Source of the DNA: Zanthoxylum bungeanum | Lineage: Eukaryota > Streptophyta > Magnoliopsida > Sapindales > Rutaceae | Assembly: GCA_019454045.1 (NCBI GenBank) | Contig: SKCR01034830.1 | Span: 1-64,000 of the forward strand | Length of the DNA: 64,000 nucleotides | Direction: 5' to 3' | Shown here: in pieces, positions 36,823-49,269 of the stretch | Layout: each line of letters begins with the position of its first letter | Numbering within the stretch: position 1 is the stretch's first letter | Notes under the pieces: model-generated | Told to the model about the DNA's origin: nothing | What the model saw: the letters and a program-made list of their open reading frames with translations, nothing else | Databases searched by the model: none | Position numbers and translations under genes: made by a program

Positions 36823-38823
36823 TGTTGGAGTTTGCTAACGTCCAAAGGATCAATAAACAAGCATGAACATGTGTGAATACAATCGAGAAAGTCACGGAAT
36901 ACTCACATCGATCGGTTGAGCGATGATTTGATGAACAAAATTTTCTTTTCTGCTCACCAAGGCTCACGGCAGTGAGCAGTCCACTGCTTCTCCATTTTCA
37001 GTTTTGGATCAACTTCGTCAAGCTCCAAGCTTCGTGATTTGATTCCCGGCTTATGGGTGGACTTCCTTATCACCTTTGCATGTCTCTCGGAGAGCTAGCT
37101 CTCTTGATTTTTTCCACAAAAACCAAGCACTTGCTTCCCCTAGCTCACGACATTTGTAAACTAGAAACCAGAAAATTGCCCCAAGGGCGTGAGTGAGAAA
37201 GATGAAGAAGAAAGAGAGTGTCATGTGTAAAGTGTATCTAATACACTTAAAAGAAAGTCAAATACCAAAATTCAAATAAAATGTAAATGTCTTTCATTCT
37301 TACACATTTGAGTGTCCAACACTCTTTCACCAACCAACTACTTTCATCACCAAAAAATGAGATAAAGTTGACTAGTCGAAGTGACGCTTGATTTGACGCT
37401 TTATGTGACTTGTATACCGCACTCGAATTCGAAATGTGAATACGCTCGCAAACACTCTCGGGCTCGGGTTCGCTAATTCAAATTAACGAATTTTCCGTTG
37501 CGACATAATTAAATGATTATGCCTAGCGAAATCACTATTCACATCGCTAACGAATTAATTCTAAATTAATTCGTTCGCCCGAATTAAAATCTAATTTCAA
37601 TTCCATGTCGAAATCCAATTTCGTTTAATATATCAAATATATTAATTTATCGATTAATTCGAAATTAATCGTTCTCTCTCTTTAAATGATATTCTATCCC
37701 AGATAAAATATCTCCGCAGTTAATCCCAGATTAATTTTCTCTCTCATCATTAATTAATCCCAGATTAATAAAAGTGTGAGTCATACGTCATCGGTGAATC
37801 TTTGGGAAGCGACCCATGAGATCCCCGGATATGTTGGCAGTAAATTCGGTCGTCGGACTATCCGAACACGTAAGTACCAAGTACTACGTTTTACCGATTT
37901 ACAAGACAAGGTTGGCTTCTAGCAAAGCGCCATGCCTACCCAATTCTCCGGAAATATCCTTACAGGAATAATGATCTATATCAGGCGTAGTATACATAGT
38001 ATTGTGTATGTCGATCCAGTATTGGATGATCAAATGCAAGGCCTGGGGCTGGTACAGTGTCTGCCTCGTATGAAGCATATATCGGATGACGAGCAACTAG
38101 TCTCTTTAATATCGGATAATCATGACCAAGTCATATTATCCCGACGGTTGCAACCTTTTTAGAGAACCAGTTCTGTATCCCTACGCGATCATCATCTCCA
38201 TATGACTGGACTGACACTTCGTCTTGACATCACTCCCAACACACTACGATTCTCAATATACCCAGCATTGGCGTACACAGAACCTGTTAAAGCCCTGGAC
38301 GACCGCAACCAAATTATATTGATTGTCGTAAGTATTAGCGGTGCAAGTCTCAGATTAAGACCAAATACACCTACCCTGATTTCGGACTTCCATAGACACA
38401 TAGTCATACTACCAATGGAATTCCGAGGGGTTCTATCCAGAGCAAAGCTGTTTCCCGTACCATCGGTAAACCACAACCTACTATTACACTTGCATGAGTA
38501 TCCTATACCCAAATATATGAGAACTAAGCCGTTGTGCCCTCACAACGCGCACAAGTGTAATACTAGTCTTTTACGTATTCATCGATGTCCAATCTCGATA
38601 ATACTCTGACTAGGGATATTTAATGATTTATCTTTCGTGGATTGATTCTGTCTCATATCATTCTCAATCCAGGAACAAATCATAGGGACCTCCTATCATT
38701 TATATATCTAGGTGATCTAATCACAAATGATAAGAGTGCAATCTCCTTTGTCACATAGTTAATTTGTACAACAACACCATGATCTGTACAAATAGTGACG
38801 CTATGGGTCATAATTGTCCAACA
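36823..38823 (-). repeat. 5' LTR of element C
   Basis: 2,001 bp. TGTTGGAGTTTGCTAACG start, GTCCAACA end, followed by TGGAT and the resumed RT of element B. Confidence 0.85.
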
Positions 38824-39974
38824 TGGATTATGTTTACATGCAACAGCCTGACAATTTTGTCGTGCCAAGACTTGCAAACAAGGTTTGTAAGTTAAATCGA
38901 TCCATTTATGGATTGAAGCAAGCATCGTGGTCTTGGAACCAACGTTTTGATGAAATCATAAAAGAATATGATTTCATTCAAAATGAGGATGATCCTTATG
39001 TATATAAGAAGGTTAGTGGGAGCGCACTGACATTCATTGTCCTTTACGTTGATGATGTATTGCTTATTGGCAATGACATTCCCATGTTAACGTCGGTGAA
39101 AGCTTGGCTTTCATTAAAATTCTCAATGAAAGATCTGGGAGAAGCAGCCTTTATTCTAGGAATAAAGATCTACCGGGATAGATCTAGAAAGCTGCTTGGA
39201 CTCTCCCAGAGTACATATGTTGACAAAATGTTGAAAAGATTCAACATGGATCAGTCCAAGAGGGGATTGTTTCCTGTGTCACATGGCGTCACTCTATCTA
39301 AGGACATGTGTCCTAAAACTCAAGATGAGAGAGACAACATGAGTCGGATATCGTTCGCCTCGGCAGTCGGATCGATTGTGTATGCCATGATATATACGTG
39401 ACCTGATGTCTCGTATGTTTTGAGCATGTGTAGTCGCTATCAGGCCGATCCAGGTGATAGTCACTGGATGGCGGTTAAGAATATCCTAAAGTATCTTAGA
39501 TGAACTAAGGATGCTTTCTTAATCTATGGAGATGAAGAACTTGAGGAAACTGGGTAAACCGATGTAAGTTTCCAAACCGATAAAGACGACTGCAGGTCGC
39601 AATCCGGGTACATATTTTGTTTGAATAACGGAGTAGTAAGCTGGAAATCTTCCAAGCAAGAGACTGTTGCCGATTCAACAACAGAACCAGAGTATATTAC
39701 TGCAGCTGAAGCAACAAAAGAGGCTGTTTGGATCCGAAAATTCCTAATTGGATTAGGAGTAGTTCTGTTAGCAGCTGAGCCCGTTCCATTGTATTGTGAC
39801 AATAACGGGGCTTTAGCGCAGGCTAAGGAACCACGGTGTTATCAATGATCCAAGCATGTTCTTCGACGTTTCCATCTGATTCGTGAGATCATACATCATG
39901 GTGATGTGAAGATCGAGAAGGTCGCATCAGAGGACAACATTGCAGATTCGCTGACGAAAGTTATTCCTCAGTAA
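38824..39974 (+). pseudogene. Element B reverse transcriptase C-part and RNase H (broken)
   Basis: The RT frame resumes DYVYMQQPDNFVVPRL and is open to 39401, with the catalytic box YVDDVLLIGND and LGIKIYRDRSRKLL. Stops follow at about 39400 and 39501 (TGA where A reads CGA) and near 39556. RNase H (39621-39848) has SWKSSKQETVADSTTEPEY and LYCDNNGALA. The tail has EDNIADSLTK and ends with TAA at 39972-39974. The gene is collinear with A. Confidence 0.85.
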
Positions 39975-40030
39975 AAGTTTGAGCGACATGTACATAGTTC
40001 AGGTATTAGATGCTTGAGTGATTGGCTATA

Positions 40031-40045
40031 GGCCAAGTGGGAGAT
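40031..40045 (+). promoter_or_regulatory. Polypurine tract of element B
   Basis: GGCCAAGTGGGAGAT immediately before the LTR start. Confidence 0.8.
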
Positions 40046-41928
40046 TGTTAGACAATTATGACCCATAGAGTCACTATTTGTAAAAGACATTGTGGTTTTT
40101 TACAAATTAATTATGTAGCAATGAAATTGCATTTTATCATTTTGTAATTTGATAACTTGAATATATAAATGATAAAAGTCCTTATGATTAGTTCTGGATT
40201 ATAAGATATGAGACAGTATCAATCCATCAAGGTTTAATCATTAAATATCCCTAGTCGTAGTATTATCGAGACTGGACATCGATAATGCGGAATAGACTAG
40301 TATTTCATTTGTGTGTGTTATGGAAGCGTAACAGCATAGTTCTAATATATTTAAGTATTGGATACTTATGCAAGCGTGATAGGAGGTTGTGTTTACTGAT
40401 GGTACGGAAATAGCTTCGCTCTGGATAGACCCCGCGGAATCCCATTGGTAGTATGACTATGTGTCTATGGGAATCCGCATCAGGGTAGGTGTATTTGGTC
40501 TTAACCTGAGACTTGCATCGCTAGTACTTGCGACAATCAATACACTTTGGTTTTGGTCGTCCAGGACTTTAACAGGTTCTGTGTATGCCTCTTCTGGGTT
40601 TATTGAGAATCGTAGTGTATTGGGTGTGATGTCAAGATGGAAGTATCACTTCAGTCATATGAAGATGATGATCACGCAGGGATACATAACTGGTACTCTA
40701 AATTGGTTGTAACCATCAGGATAATATGACTTGGTCATGATTATCTGATTAAAGAGACTAGTTGTTTGTAATCCGATATATGCTTTGTACGGGGCAGACA
40801 CTATTCCAGTCCCAGGCCTTGCATTTGACATCTGATACTGGATCTCTATATGCAATACTATGTATACTACGCCTGAAAAAGATCGTATATTCCATTAAGA
40901 ATATTTCTAGAGAATTGGGTAGGCACGGTGCTTTGCTAGAAGCTAACCATGTCTCGTAAATCGGTAAAAACGTAGTACGAGGTACGTACGTGTTCGGATA
41001 GTCAGACGATCAGATTTACTGCCAACATATCCAGGGATCTCTTGGGTCGCTTCCCGAAGATTCATCGATGACGTATGATTCGAACATAATTAATCTTTAA
41101 TTACGGAGATATTTTATCTGGGATAAAATACTATTTGAAGAGAGAGAACGATTAATTCAGAATTAGTCGATAAAATAATATATTTGATATATTAAACGAA
41201 ATTAGATTTCGACGCGGAATTAAAATTAGATTTTAATTCGGGCAAACGAATTAATTTAGAATTAATTCGCGAGCGACGTGAATAGTAAATTTGATTTAAT
41301 TACGTCGCAACGGAAAATTCATTAATTCGGAATTAACGAACCCGAGTCCGAGATGTGTTTGCGAGGCCACTCCGATTTAGAATCAAGTGCGGCCATAAGT
41401 CACATCGCTCGTCACATCGCATGTCAATCTAGTGATGGATGTCAATTCACCTTTTTGGTGAGTAACAACTAATCACTATTCATGATGGTGGTGGTTGTGA
41501 GCCTTTAATGCATTTTTGGCTCCAAAATTTGGTTTGACTTTTTGAAAGCATATACCAAAATTTGGTAAAGCATTTTTCATTACTTGTTGTTAGAAAACAA
41601 AATCAAAAACTCTCTCTCTCCCAATAGCTCTCAAAACCGTGAGCCAAATTAAAGGAAAGAAAATTTGTTTTTTCTTTCAATCTTGCTAGCACATTCAAGG
41701 AATCATTCAAGGTGATAGGGAAACCATCTCAAGAGCTTGGAATCCTCTAAAAGCTTGGAGCTTGTTCTTCTTCAACCAAACTTGGAGCTTGGCCGAATAC
41801 AACAAGGATTTTTTGTGTTCTTCATCTTCAAAATCCGTTCAATTTAAGTGTGATTCCGCCTCACTTCTTTGAGTATTCATTCTTTTCATTGCTTAAATAT
41901 GATATTGGGACCACATTAGAAACCAACA
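40046..41928 (+). repeat. 3' LTR of element B
   Basis: TGTTAGACAATTATGACCC start, AGAAACCAACA end, 1,883 bp. Inverted with respect to the LTRs of A, C and D. Confidence 0.85.
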
Positions 41929-42545
41929 ATTTTGGTGTTAAAAAAACTTTGGATATCTTCCATGAGCATTTTTATTGGCCTAAAATGAAGAACCATGTCA
42001 TGCGCATTTGTGATGGGTGCATTACTTGTAGGAGAGCAAAATCTAAAGTTCAACCACATGAGGTTTATACACCATTACATGTTCCCCAGGTACAGTGGGT
42101 AGATCTTTCCATGGATTTTGTGTTAGGATTGCCTAGATCTAGAAAGGGACGAGACTCTATTTTATTGTAGTTGACTGTTTTAGAAAGTGGAACATTTTAT
42201 TGCATGTCACAAATCAGATGATGCCATACATATTGCTGACCTATTTTTTCGTAAGGTTTTTCGTTTACATGGGGTGCCTCGAAGTATAGTATCAGACATG
42301 GATGCGAAGTTTTTAAGTCATTTTTGGAAAATTTTATGGGGTATGCTAGGAACTAAACTTTTATTTTCCACCACTTGTCACCCACAGACTGATGGTTAGA
42401 CTGAAGTCGTTAATAGGACATGTCCTAACTATTGCGTACTGTTATTTCTAAGAATTTAAAGTCATGGGAAGAATGTTTACCTTTCATTGAGTTTGCATAT
42501 AATGGTAGTATTCATTCCACCACTTCTTATTCTCCCTTTGAAAAG
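41929..42545 (+). pseudogene. Ty3/gypsy integrase fragment (broken)
   Basis: Starts inside the zinc region right at the end of the B LTR: FGVKKTLDIFHEHFYWPKMK, then CDGCITCRRAKSK and VDLSMDFVLGLPRSRKGRDS with the first catalytic Asp. A frame change near 42170 leads to [21 protein letters not shown] and [15 protein letters not shown], the second Asp (SDMD where the family has SDRD). TCHPQTDG is followed by TAG. The end, near YSPFE, runs into an A/AAAG-rich tract. The chromovirus-like integrase would place cDNA in the genome. B appears to have inserted at its left edge. Confidence 0.8.
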
Positions 42546-44185
42546 AGTTTTGAAAATAAAAAATAAAGAAAAAAAGAAAGAAAGAAAGATTTAAGATATT
42601 TTGGTTTTTACTATAAAAGATAAAGAATATGTTTCTGCCTCGACGCTTGATTCATGTTTTCATATTTTGTAATTTATCGATATGTTTCTGTCGAGCTGAT
42701 TGATATATTTCCGTCTCGCACTCGAAAATGAGTTTGATGTTTTTAAACAGTAAAACTTTATTTTCGTCAAGATGTTTGAAAATCTGTTTCTGTCACGGTG
42801 CTTGATAGTTTTATGATTTTGACCCCTAATGGCGCTTGTTTATGTTTTATTCTAGCTCGGCCGGGGCGCTTGTTATGGGGTTATGACCATCGAAAAATGG
42901 CTGGACCACTACTCTGTCGACATGGTCTTGTTCGTACACTGTCTAGTCAGTGCATAACTTTTGATATGTATTTTGAAGGATATACATTTAAGTTTTGATT
43001 AAGTTTTCAAAGATTTATTTCTAATTTAAACATATTTGGGTTTGGGGGAAAAAATTATGATTTCAAAAGAATTGCGTTTTACTTATGATACATTTCAATA
43101 TCGTTTATGATATTATATGATATGATATGTTTCTGCCACGATGCTTGTACATGGTTTTTATAGTTTTATAATTTGATATGATATGTTTCCGTCGTGGTGC
43201 TTGTATTGGGCTCTGTTCAACTGTAGTGGACTAACCTGCTACCCTCTGTCGACATGAGCTTGTTTCGTTTATTGTTCGATCTTTATGCGCGATTTAGACA
43301 TTGGGCGCTTATTATGTTTCATTCAGTTGAGTTTATACTGGATGGTTGATACAGATTTATAATGATTATGAATTTCGAAATTAATTTTATTTACAGTAAA
43401 AGAGTTTTTAAAATGTGTTTTCGAGATGGCTTTTAGAAGAGATTGTTTTACGTTTTCCATTTTAATGATGACAGAAATTGGCAGATTTCAGACTATCAAC
43501 ATCATAAGAGCACTATGATTATGTGTCACTTCTGGCTGTGACGATTGATCTATTTGTTGGTATAAAAGTTTATGTTCGTTCTAGAAACACGTAGGTATGT
43601 CCATAGTTTAGTCATGGATCTTTTGAATATTGTGATGATTATGTATGTTTTGTTGTCAGCCATACAAAGTTGTATTTGTGACTGGATATGTACGTATGTA
43701 AACTTTGATGTTGATAGCATTTATAGATATGATATAGAATGACATGATGTGAAATAAAGGAGTTCTGTTTTAGATTATGGATGATATGGATAGTATGAAA
43801 TCTGTATTATGTCTTTCATTTTTGAAATTGTATCTGACTGCCTGTAATATGTTATGTTCATCATTTTTATGATGAATGTGATTAACTATATAGAATTCAT
43901 GTTCGGATTTCTATTTCTATTGATAGATGAGTTTGAAATGGTTTAACCATGTCCCTATGAATGAATGTGAATTGCAATGACAAGTTTGATGTGATTCTAG
44001 TATAAAATGTTTGATTTGATCTATTTTGCTTTGAAATTGTATGACTTGTATTGATATATGAAATACATAGCTTCTAAAAATAAGTAAAGTGAGATAACTT
44101 CCGAATACGGATAAGATTGTAATGTATGTGCGTTCGATTTTGAATGATTAGACAAGGACAGAGCAATTTCGATGATGAAATTTTT
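42546..44185 (+). other. Gypsy 3' internal region, no gene
   Basis: Starts with AAAATAAAAAATAAAGAAAAAAAGAAAGAAAG (an A/G-rich junction) and continues AT-rich to a polypurine tract. It has several copies of a GTTTCTG(C/T)C..CG..GCTTG motif (about 42630, 42787, 43131, 43185) and two copies of CTCTGTCGACATG (42912, 43245). No open frame with recognisable motifs. Confidence 0.55.
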
Positions 44186-44200
44186 ATAAGAAGAGAAGAA
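44186..44200 (+). promoter_or_regulatory. Polypurine tract of gypsy element
   Basis: ATAAGAAGAGAAGAA directly precedes TGTAACAGTCC. The wording GATGAAATTTTTATAAG..GAAGAATGTAACA is the usual 3' LTR entrance of Del/Tekay chromoviruses. Confidence 0.75.
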
Positions 44201-44617
44201 TGTAACAGTCCGATTTTCGTGGTACAATAATGAAATTTATTCATGTATTGCGTGAAATCTTTAAGCATTCAAACGTGCATCATTAGCATGTTATTACTTA
44301 TATAAATTATTTTAGAAACATGAAGTGAAAATTTTTCAGTTTTACTATGTATTTAAATTTTAACATTATCCAAACATCTTTTGGTATTTCAGCCGTAACG
44401 TTTCCATACGATATATGATTTCACTAAACTTTCAATCGTAAGAAACATAAGACTATGATATGCAATCAATGTGTTGAATAGTTTTCTAAAATCGGAGCAG
44501 AACCTAGTCAAAAATGCCAAATTTTCTTCTGTTATTATAACACATCGGAAATACTCAAGAGATCTCATGTGCTTAAGGAAATAATAATATTTAATCCTGA
44601 AAAAAATCTGCCCCTAT

Positions 44618-44626
44618 TATAAATAG
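44618..44626 (+). promoter_or_regulatory. TATA box of the gypsy LTR
   Basis: TATAAATAG, followed by GAAGCCATTATTTATC about 420 bp into the LTR. Position and strand fit an LTR promoter. Confidence 0.55.
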
Positions 44627-46133
44627 AAGCCATTATTTATCTTCTTCAAAAAGTTAAGGCAGCCCACATTTTTACAAGCTTCTCATGTCTCTCTTATTTT
44701 TTTTCTTCTATTCTCTTTATCTCACCATTTCTAAAAGGAAGTTACTTGAATCTTCAAGGATATATGTGACGTTTATTTATTGAGTAAGTTCCCATCCTTA
44801 TTTTCTTGTTTGATTGGATATATGTGAAGTTTATTCATTTCCCCCAAAATTCAAATTAAGTGGCTTGTGCTTGATTTCTTCTTAAGCTTTGAATGTAAGT
44901 GCTTGACTATGCATTTAGGAACATATTAACATGCTTTTGAGCTAATGTGTTGGACTTAGAAAATTTTTGAATTTCTACTTACCTTGTCCGAGAATTGGGA
45001 GCTACTTTGTGGATGTTTTTGCATGTGTTTTGGTTATAAATGGTGATAAAAATGGCAGTGGAGGTATAGGGAATGAGCATAATGCTTAGTGTTGCATTGA
45101 GTAATTTGAAACAAAAATTATGTTTCTTTATCTTGCTGGCGGAGAATGAGGGGCTGTTTGGAGGAAATGTAGTGTGTTTTTAGATGTAAATGGTGATGAT
45201 GATGATGATGGAGGGATTATGACCCATCCATAGTGTTTGTGGAAACGTTTTCGGAAGATTTTTCAAAAACACGTAAATGGACGATTTAAGTTAACTGATG
45301 ACTCAGACTTTGTAATGATGTTTTAAGATTATTGAAACTGAAAGCATTGAAATCGAACATAATCTGATTGTCCTAGAAAAATTCGAAATTTTGTCAAAGC
45401 TAAGTCGAGGATTCTATAAAGTTGCGATTCTAAGCTGGCGAAGCCAGGTAAGTAACTCATGCGATGAGTACTTGAATTGTTGCTTTGTGTTTAAATATAT
45501 ATAGAGATAATTATAATGTTTAGGTTATAACAAAGATAGTTGAGAAGTGGTTTTGAAAACAGAGTTCGAGATTATGTGTAGTTAAGTTAATCGACCACCA
45601 TATGTATAAATGTTTATGTTATTGCTATGATATGAAATATGATGTTAGATGAGGTTAATGTCTATATGTATGTACTCATGTACATCAGTGTATGAACTTG
45701 TAATGGTATGCATATGTATATGTGAATGAATATGTATTTGTATAAGTATATGAACACGTATTTCTATATGTATAGGATGATAAGATAAACACGATTTAAC
45801 ACGATTTGAGTTTATAAGATCGGTAAAGAGAACAAGTTATGATTTCTAAATTTATATTAGCACGTGTGGATATGCGTTATTGGAATAAGCTTGTTATTGA
45901 CTAACGCATACGATTTAGCTTTATAAAGATTGGGTTGGTATAAGTTAATCATTTCCTGAGTAATAGAAGTACGCGATTGATAGGATACATATATGAATGG
46001 AAATGAATATTTTGCATGATAATGTATCAATGTTTTCAGATAAGAATTCTGAAATGGATTATATTTAATTAATAAGTAAAGGATATGAGGACAGTTAAAT
46101 GGTATCATATCTGAATTCGAAGTAATGTGTATA

Positions 46134-48773
46134 TGTAACATCGTCAATCCGGAGATGCCACCGGTAAGAAATAGGCCGTCCTATCCCCCTAAGCCTCTGA
46201 CTTTCTGACAATACTAAACTCATTTCATGTATAAACTCATGCACGAGACCGTTGCCCAACTCAACATCATAAATGCATAATTCTTCTTATACTAAATACT
46301 CAAATTCACTACACATCACAACTTTAGTAATGAACATTTATAACACTTTATATATATATACTATTTACTATACAAGTTGTATGATACATGACTATTTCTG
46401 ACGCTGACTGAACTGAACTGAACTCTGATTAGACCTGGTGGACCGAATACACTAATGACTGCCATCAGTATCCATCCTCTCGAGCTCATCCTCCAGATAA
46501 ACCTGCAAAACAAGAAACGGGGGGGGGGGTTAGATCATTTGAACGATTTATGTGAGTGGACAATTATAAAAAATACTAAAATACTCTTTGTAAATCTATG
46601 GTTCTAAAAAAAATTAATCTCAAATCATCTTTTTCTGAAATCATTCCCATTATCTAAAAACAGCTTCTTTCTGAAATTTTTTCTAAAAACTACTTCTGGT
46701 TTGTAACTCGCTGAAATCCTCGTAAAACAATTCCTTCTGAAAACTTTTCTAAAAACTACTTCTGGTTTTGTACCTCTCTGAAATCCTTGCAAAATAGTTC
46801 TACTCAAAACTCTTTCTTAATACTTTCTTTTCTGTAAGTCTGTCTTTGAAAATCCGATTCTGAAAGTTTATTTCTGAAAAATTATTTCTGAATGTCTGCT
46901 GAAAACCTGATGCATAGGGGCATTACGTATCGCCATCCCCCATAAATCTAACTAGAGCCATGAGTGTAAATCCATGACATTGAGGCATTACGTATCGCAG
47001 TCCCCCAAAGCATGCCACTACCTGTCCCTGAAACTAGTGGTCTTGGGGCATTATGTATCGCCGTCCCACAAGCCACTGAACTAGAACCAGGGGTACAGAT
47101 CTATGCAACCCTCCAAGCTTTGAATCTAGGATCTATGGGCATCTGTCATCCCAAGTCCTGAACTGCATGTGTACATGATATCTGAGTCTGTCAATTCCAT
47201 ATCTGAGTAAAGTTACATACTGAGGTGGGTTTTTCTCCCATGCCTCGAAATCATAAGTACTCATGCTTTTAAATCCCAAAATTTCTCAAAACTCTCTTAC
47301 TAATGAAATAACTGAAAATCAATTTGGCTAACGCCCTAAAGCATTTAAAAGTAAGTCTTGATCAATAACAAGTAAATACAAATCAACTCTGAAAGAAAAA
47401 CATCCACTCACAGATTTTAGGGTATATATGGTATTCCTTTACTTTGTCGAGAATATTGCTGCTCCTGTGATGTTCTATAATTGATATTCTTGATTAGAAA
47501 ATGAGATGAGGAAAATGTTACGAAATTCGGCTAATTTATCTATTCAAGTGTTTACTAACACTACAATACGTATCATACGTATATCATGATATAATGTACA
47601 TATACGAGATGATACGAGACCTTTAGGGTGGCCTCTAATATGCTAGGGAGAAACTGGAATGGACTAAAATTAATTTCGGGAAATCCTATTCACGCGGAGG
47701 TTCTAGGCAGAGAGCAATTCTTGTGTCGCGTCGCGATGCTGGACCTTTGGCGTCGCGACGCCCACACGACGGAACTGAAATAAAGGCCATCTTTTTGCTA
47801 CGCGTCGTGATGCTGGGTCATTGGCGTCGTGACGCTCGACTGATAGCAGAACCGAATATGACTCTTTCATGACATTGGTCAAGTAAAACCTCACTTCCAT
47901 ATTGCCCCTTAACACAAGAACTTCATCAACTTCAACATTGCTCAAAATCCATCTCATCTCATCAACCCAACACAAACCATCATCTAGGATTACTAAACCA
48001 CTAAGCATAATTTCCTCAACATATTCATACACATATAAACCTCATTACATGTTTATACTTTCAAAACACTTCTCAAAACTCATGTTACTAACTCTACCAA
48101 TTCCAATTATGCAATTCAAACTCTAGGGTTACAAGGTGCGAATTGAGGGTTTTAATTCTTTTACTCAAAACTACAAATTGAGAAGATAGAAGAAGAAAAG
48201 AAGCTTACCAAGCTTGGAAATGTATTAGAATGGATCAAAATGCCTTGAAAATGAAGGAAATGTGAAAAATTTTGCATGGAAAAGCCACCCATTTCCCCCT
48301 CCACGTTTTTGGATTTTGAATATGAGGGAATAGTGCCCTTTTTATAGGTAAAATGGCTGATTTTTGTAATGGATTTCTTAGCTAAGATTGTGCCACCTCA
48401 TCCAATCTAGACCATTCCCGAAATTACTGTAGTATCCACGGAAATCTCGATTTTTATCCTGCGTTTGATTCGAATTTGGAAAAATATTTAAAACGGAAGT
48501 TGTAGGTCTCGATCTTAGCTTTTTAGAGATATAAAGTTGATAATAATCGGAGATCATATGGAAACGTTATGGCCCGATTACTAAGGGCTATTCGGGATGG
48601 GACATAAGCTAAGTTCGGCGTCGGAACTTCAAGGAATTTACCAAATGTCCCAACAGTTATTTTATGAGCATGTAATTGCTCAAACATGATTTATATCAAG
48701 TATTATACCTCCGAACTGTAATAGTCGTCAGCCTCTGGTAACGTACAAGTCACCGGGGTCACCGGATGTTACA
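46134..48773 (-). repeat. Solo gypsy LTR (2.64 kb) nested in the LTR 44201-51255
   Basis: TGTAACATCGTC at one end and GGATGTTACA at the other; flanks GTATA and TTATA are a 4/5 target duplication. A minus-strand TATA box at 48338-48346 and TGTAACATCCGGTGACC at the minus-strand start set the orientation. Internal repeats include GGGGCATTACGTATCGCC with variants (46917, 46981, 47044) and a pair of GTCGCGA..TCGCGAC units (47735-47850). An 11-G run is at 46519-46529. Confidence 0.7.
48338..48346 (-). promoter_or_regulatory. TATA box of the solo LTR
   Basis: Minus-strand TATAAAAAG after CCATTTTACC. In the orientation of the LTR. Confidence 0.5.
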
Positions 48774-49269
48774 TTATATTCGTATGTTTGATGAGTATAA
48801 GTATGTGTATGACTATTTTGATGATAAAGCAGTGTTTGTCATGTATGTGCTTGTGTATGAGAAATCATGTGGTGATTTTGTATTACGTGGTATATGTGCA
48901 TGTTTAATTGGTTGATGATTTCGTGGTGTAGTAGTTAAGCCGGTTAGGAATCCGTTCGGAAGACATTCATCACATACCTATTCTAAAATAGGTAATGAGC
49001 CTCATACGAGTAATATATGTGTAAGCGAGTCATATGTATGTATTGTTTGGTTATGTATTCTTTGATGTATTGGTTGTTATATATGCTTCATTATCGGTTG
49101 CAGGATGACTGTATATATGTTTGAGTGTATCCACATGTGTGATAAAATCCGTGATATGTATGGACTGTGTATGTTATTGTGGAATGAATGAATGACTTAA
49201 AAACCGATACGAGTATAAGATGTTATAAAGTATGTTTTCTAAGTTTGCTATTGTATGTACGTATATTAT

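Larger units (their letters stand above)
20614..38823 (-). mobile_element. Element C: minus-strand copia element with RT-RH deleted, split by T1
   Basis: Same family as A, inserted in the RT of B. The 5' LTR is 36823-38823 with a good PBS at 36810-36822. The leader and very decayed gag and integrase run down to about 32556. The 3' LTR is 20614-21007 plus 31198-32555. Its inner end (about 260 bp) and the whole RT-RNase H segment are missing: LTR sequence ...GTAATACTAGT runs straight into the integrase/RT linker (TTCCTCTCACTTACCACTGC, like A at 11374). So C is defective even without T1. Flanks TGGAG/TGGAT are the probable target duplication. Confidence 0.8.
17665..41928 (+). mobile_element. Element B: 5'-truncated plus-strand copia element, split by element C
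   Basis: Same family as A but on the plus strand. It begins abruptly in the leader 5' of gag (TTAGAGGCTCGCC, matching A at 13736 on the opposite strand). It runs through gag, PR, INT and the start of RT to 20613, resumes inside RT at 38824, and ends with a polypurine tract and 3' LTR at 40046-41928. The 5' LTR, PBS and about 2 kb of leader are missing. The interruption fits a nested insertion: TGGAG before and TGGAT after element C are a 4/5 target duplication, and the RT frame continues across it. The right end lies inside a gypsy integrase. Many in-frame stops make B non-coding. Confidence 0.85.
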
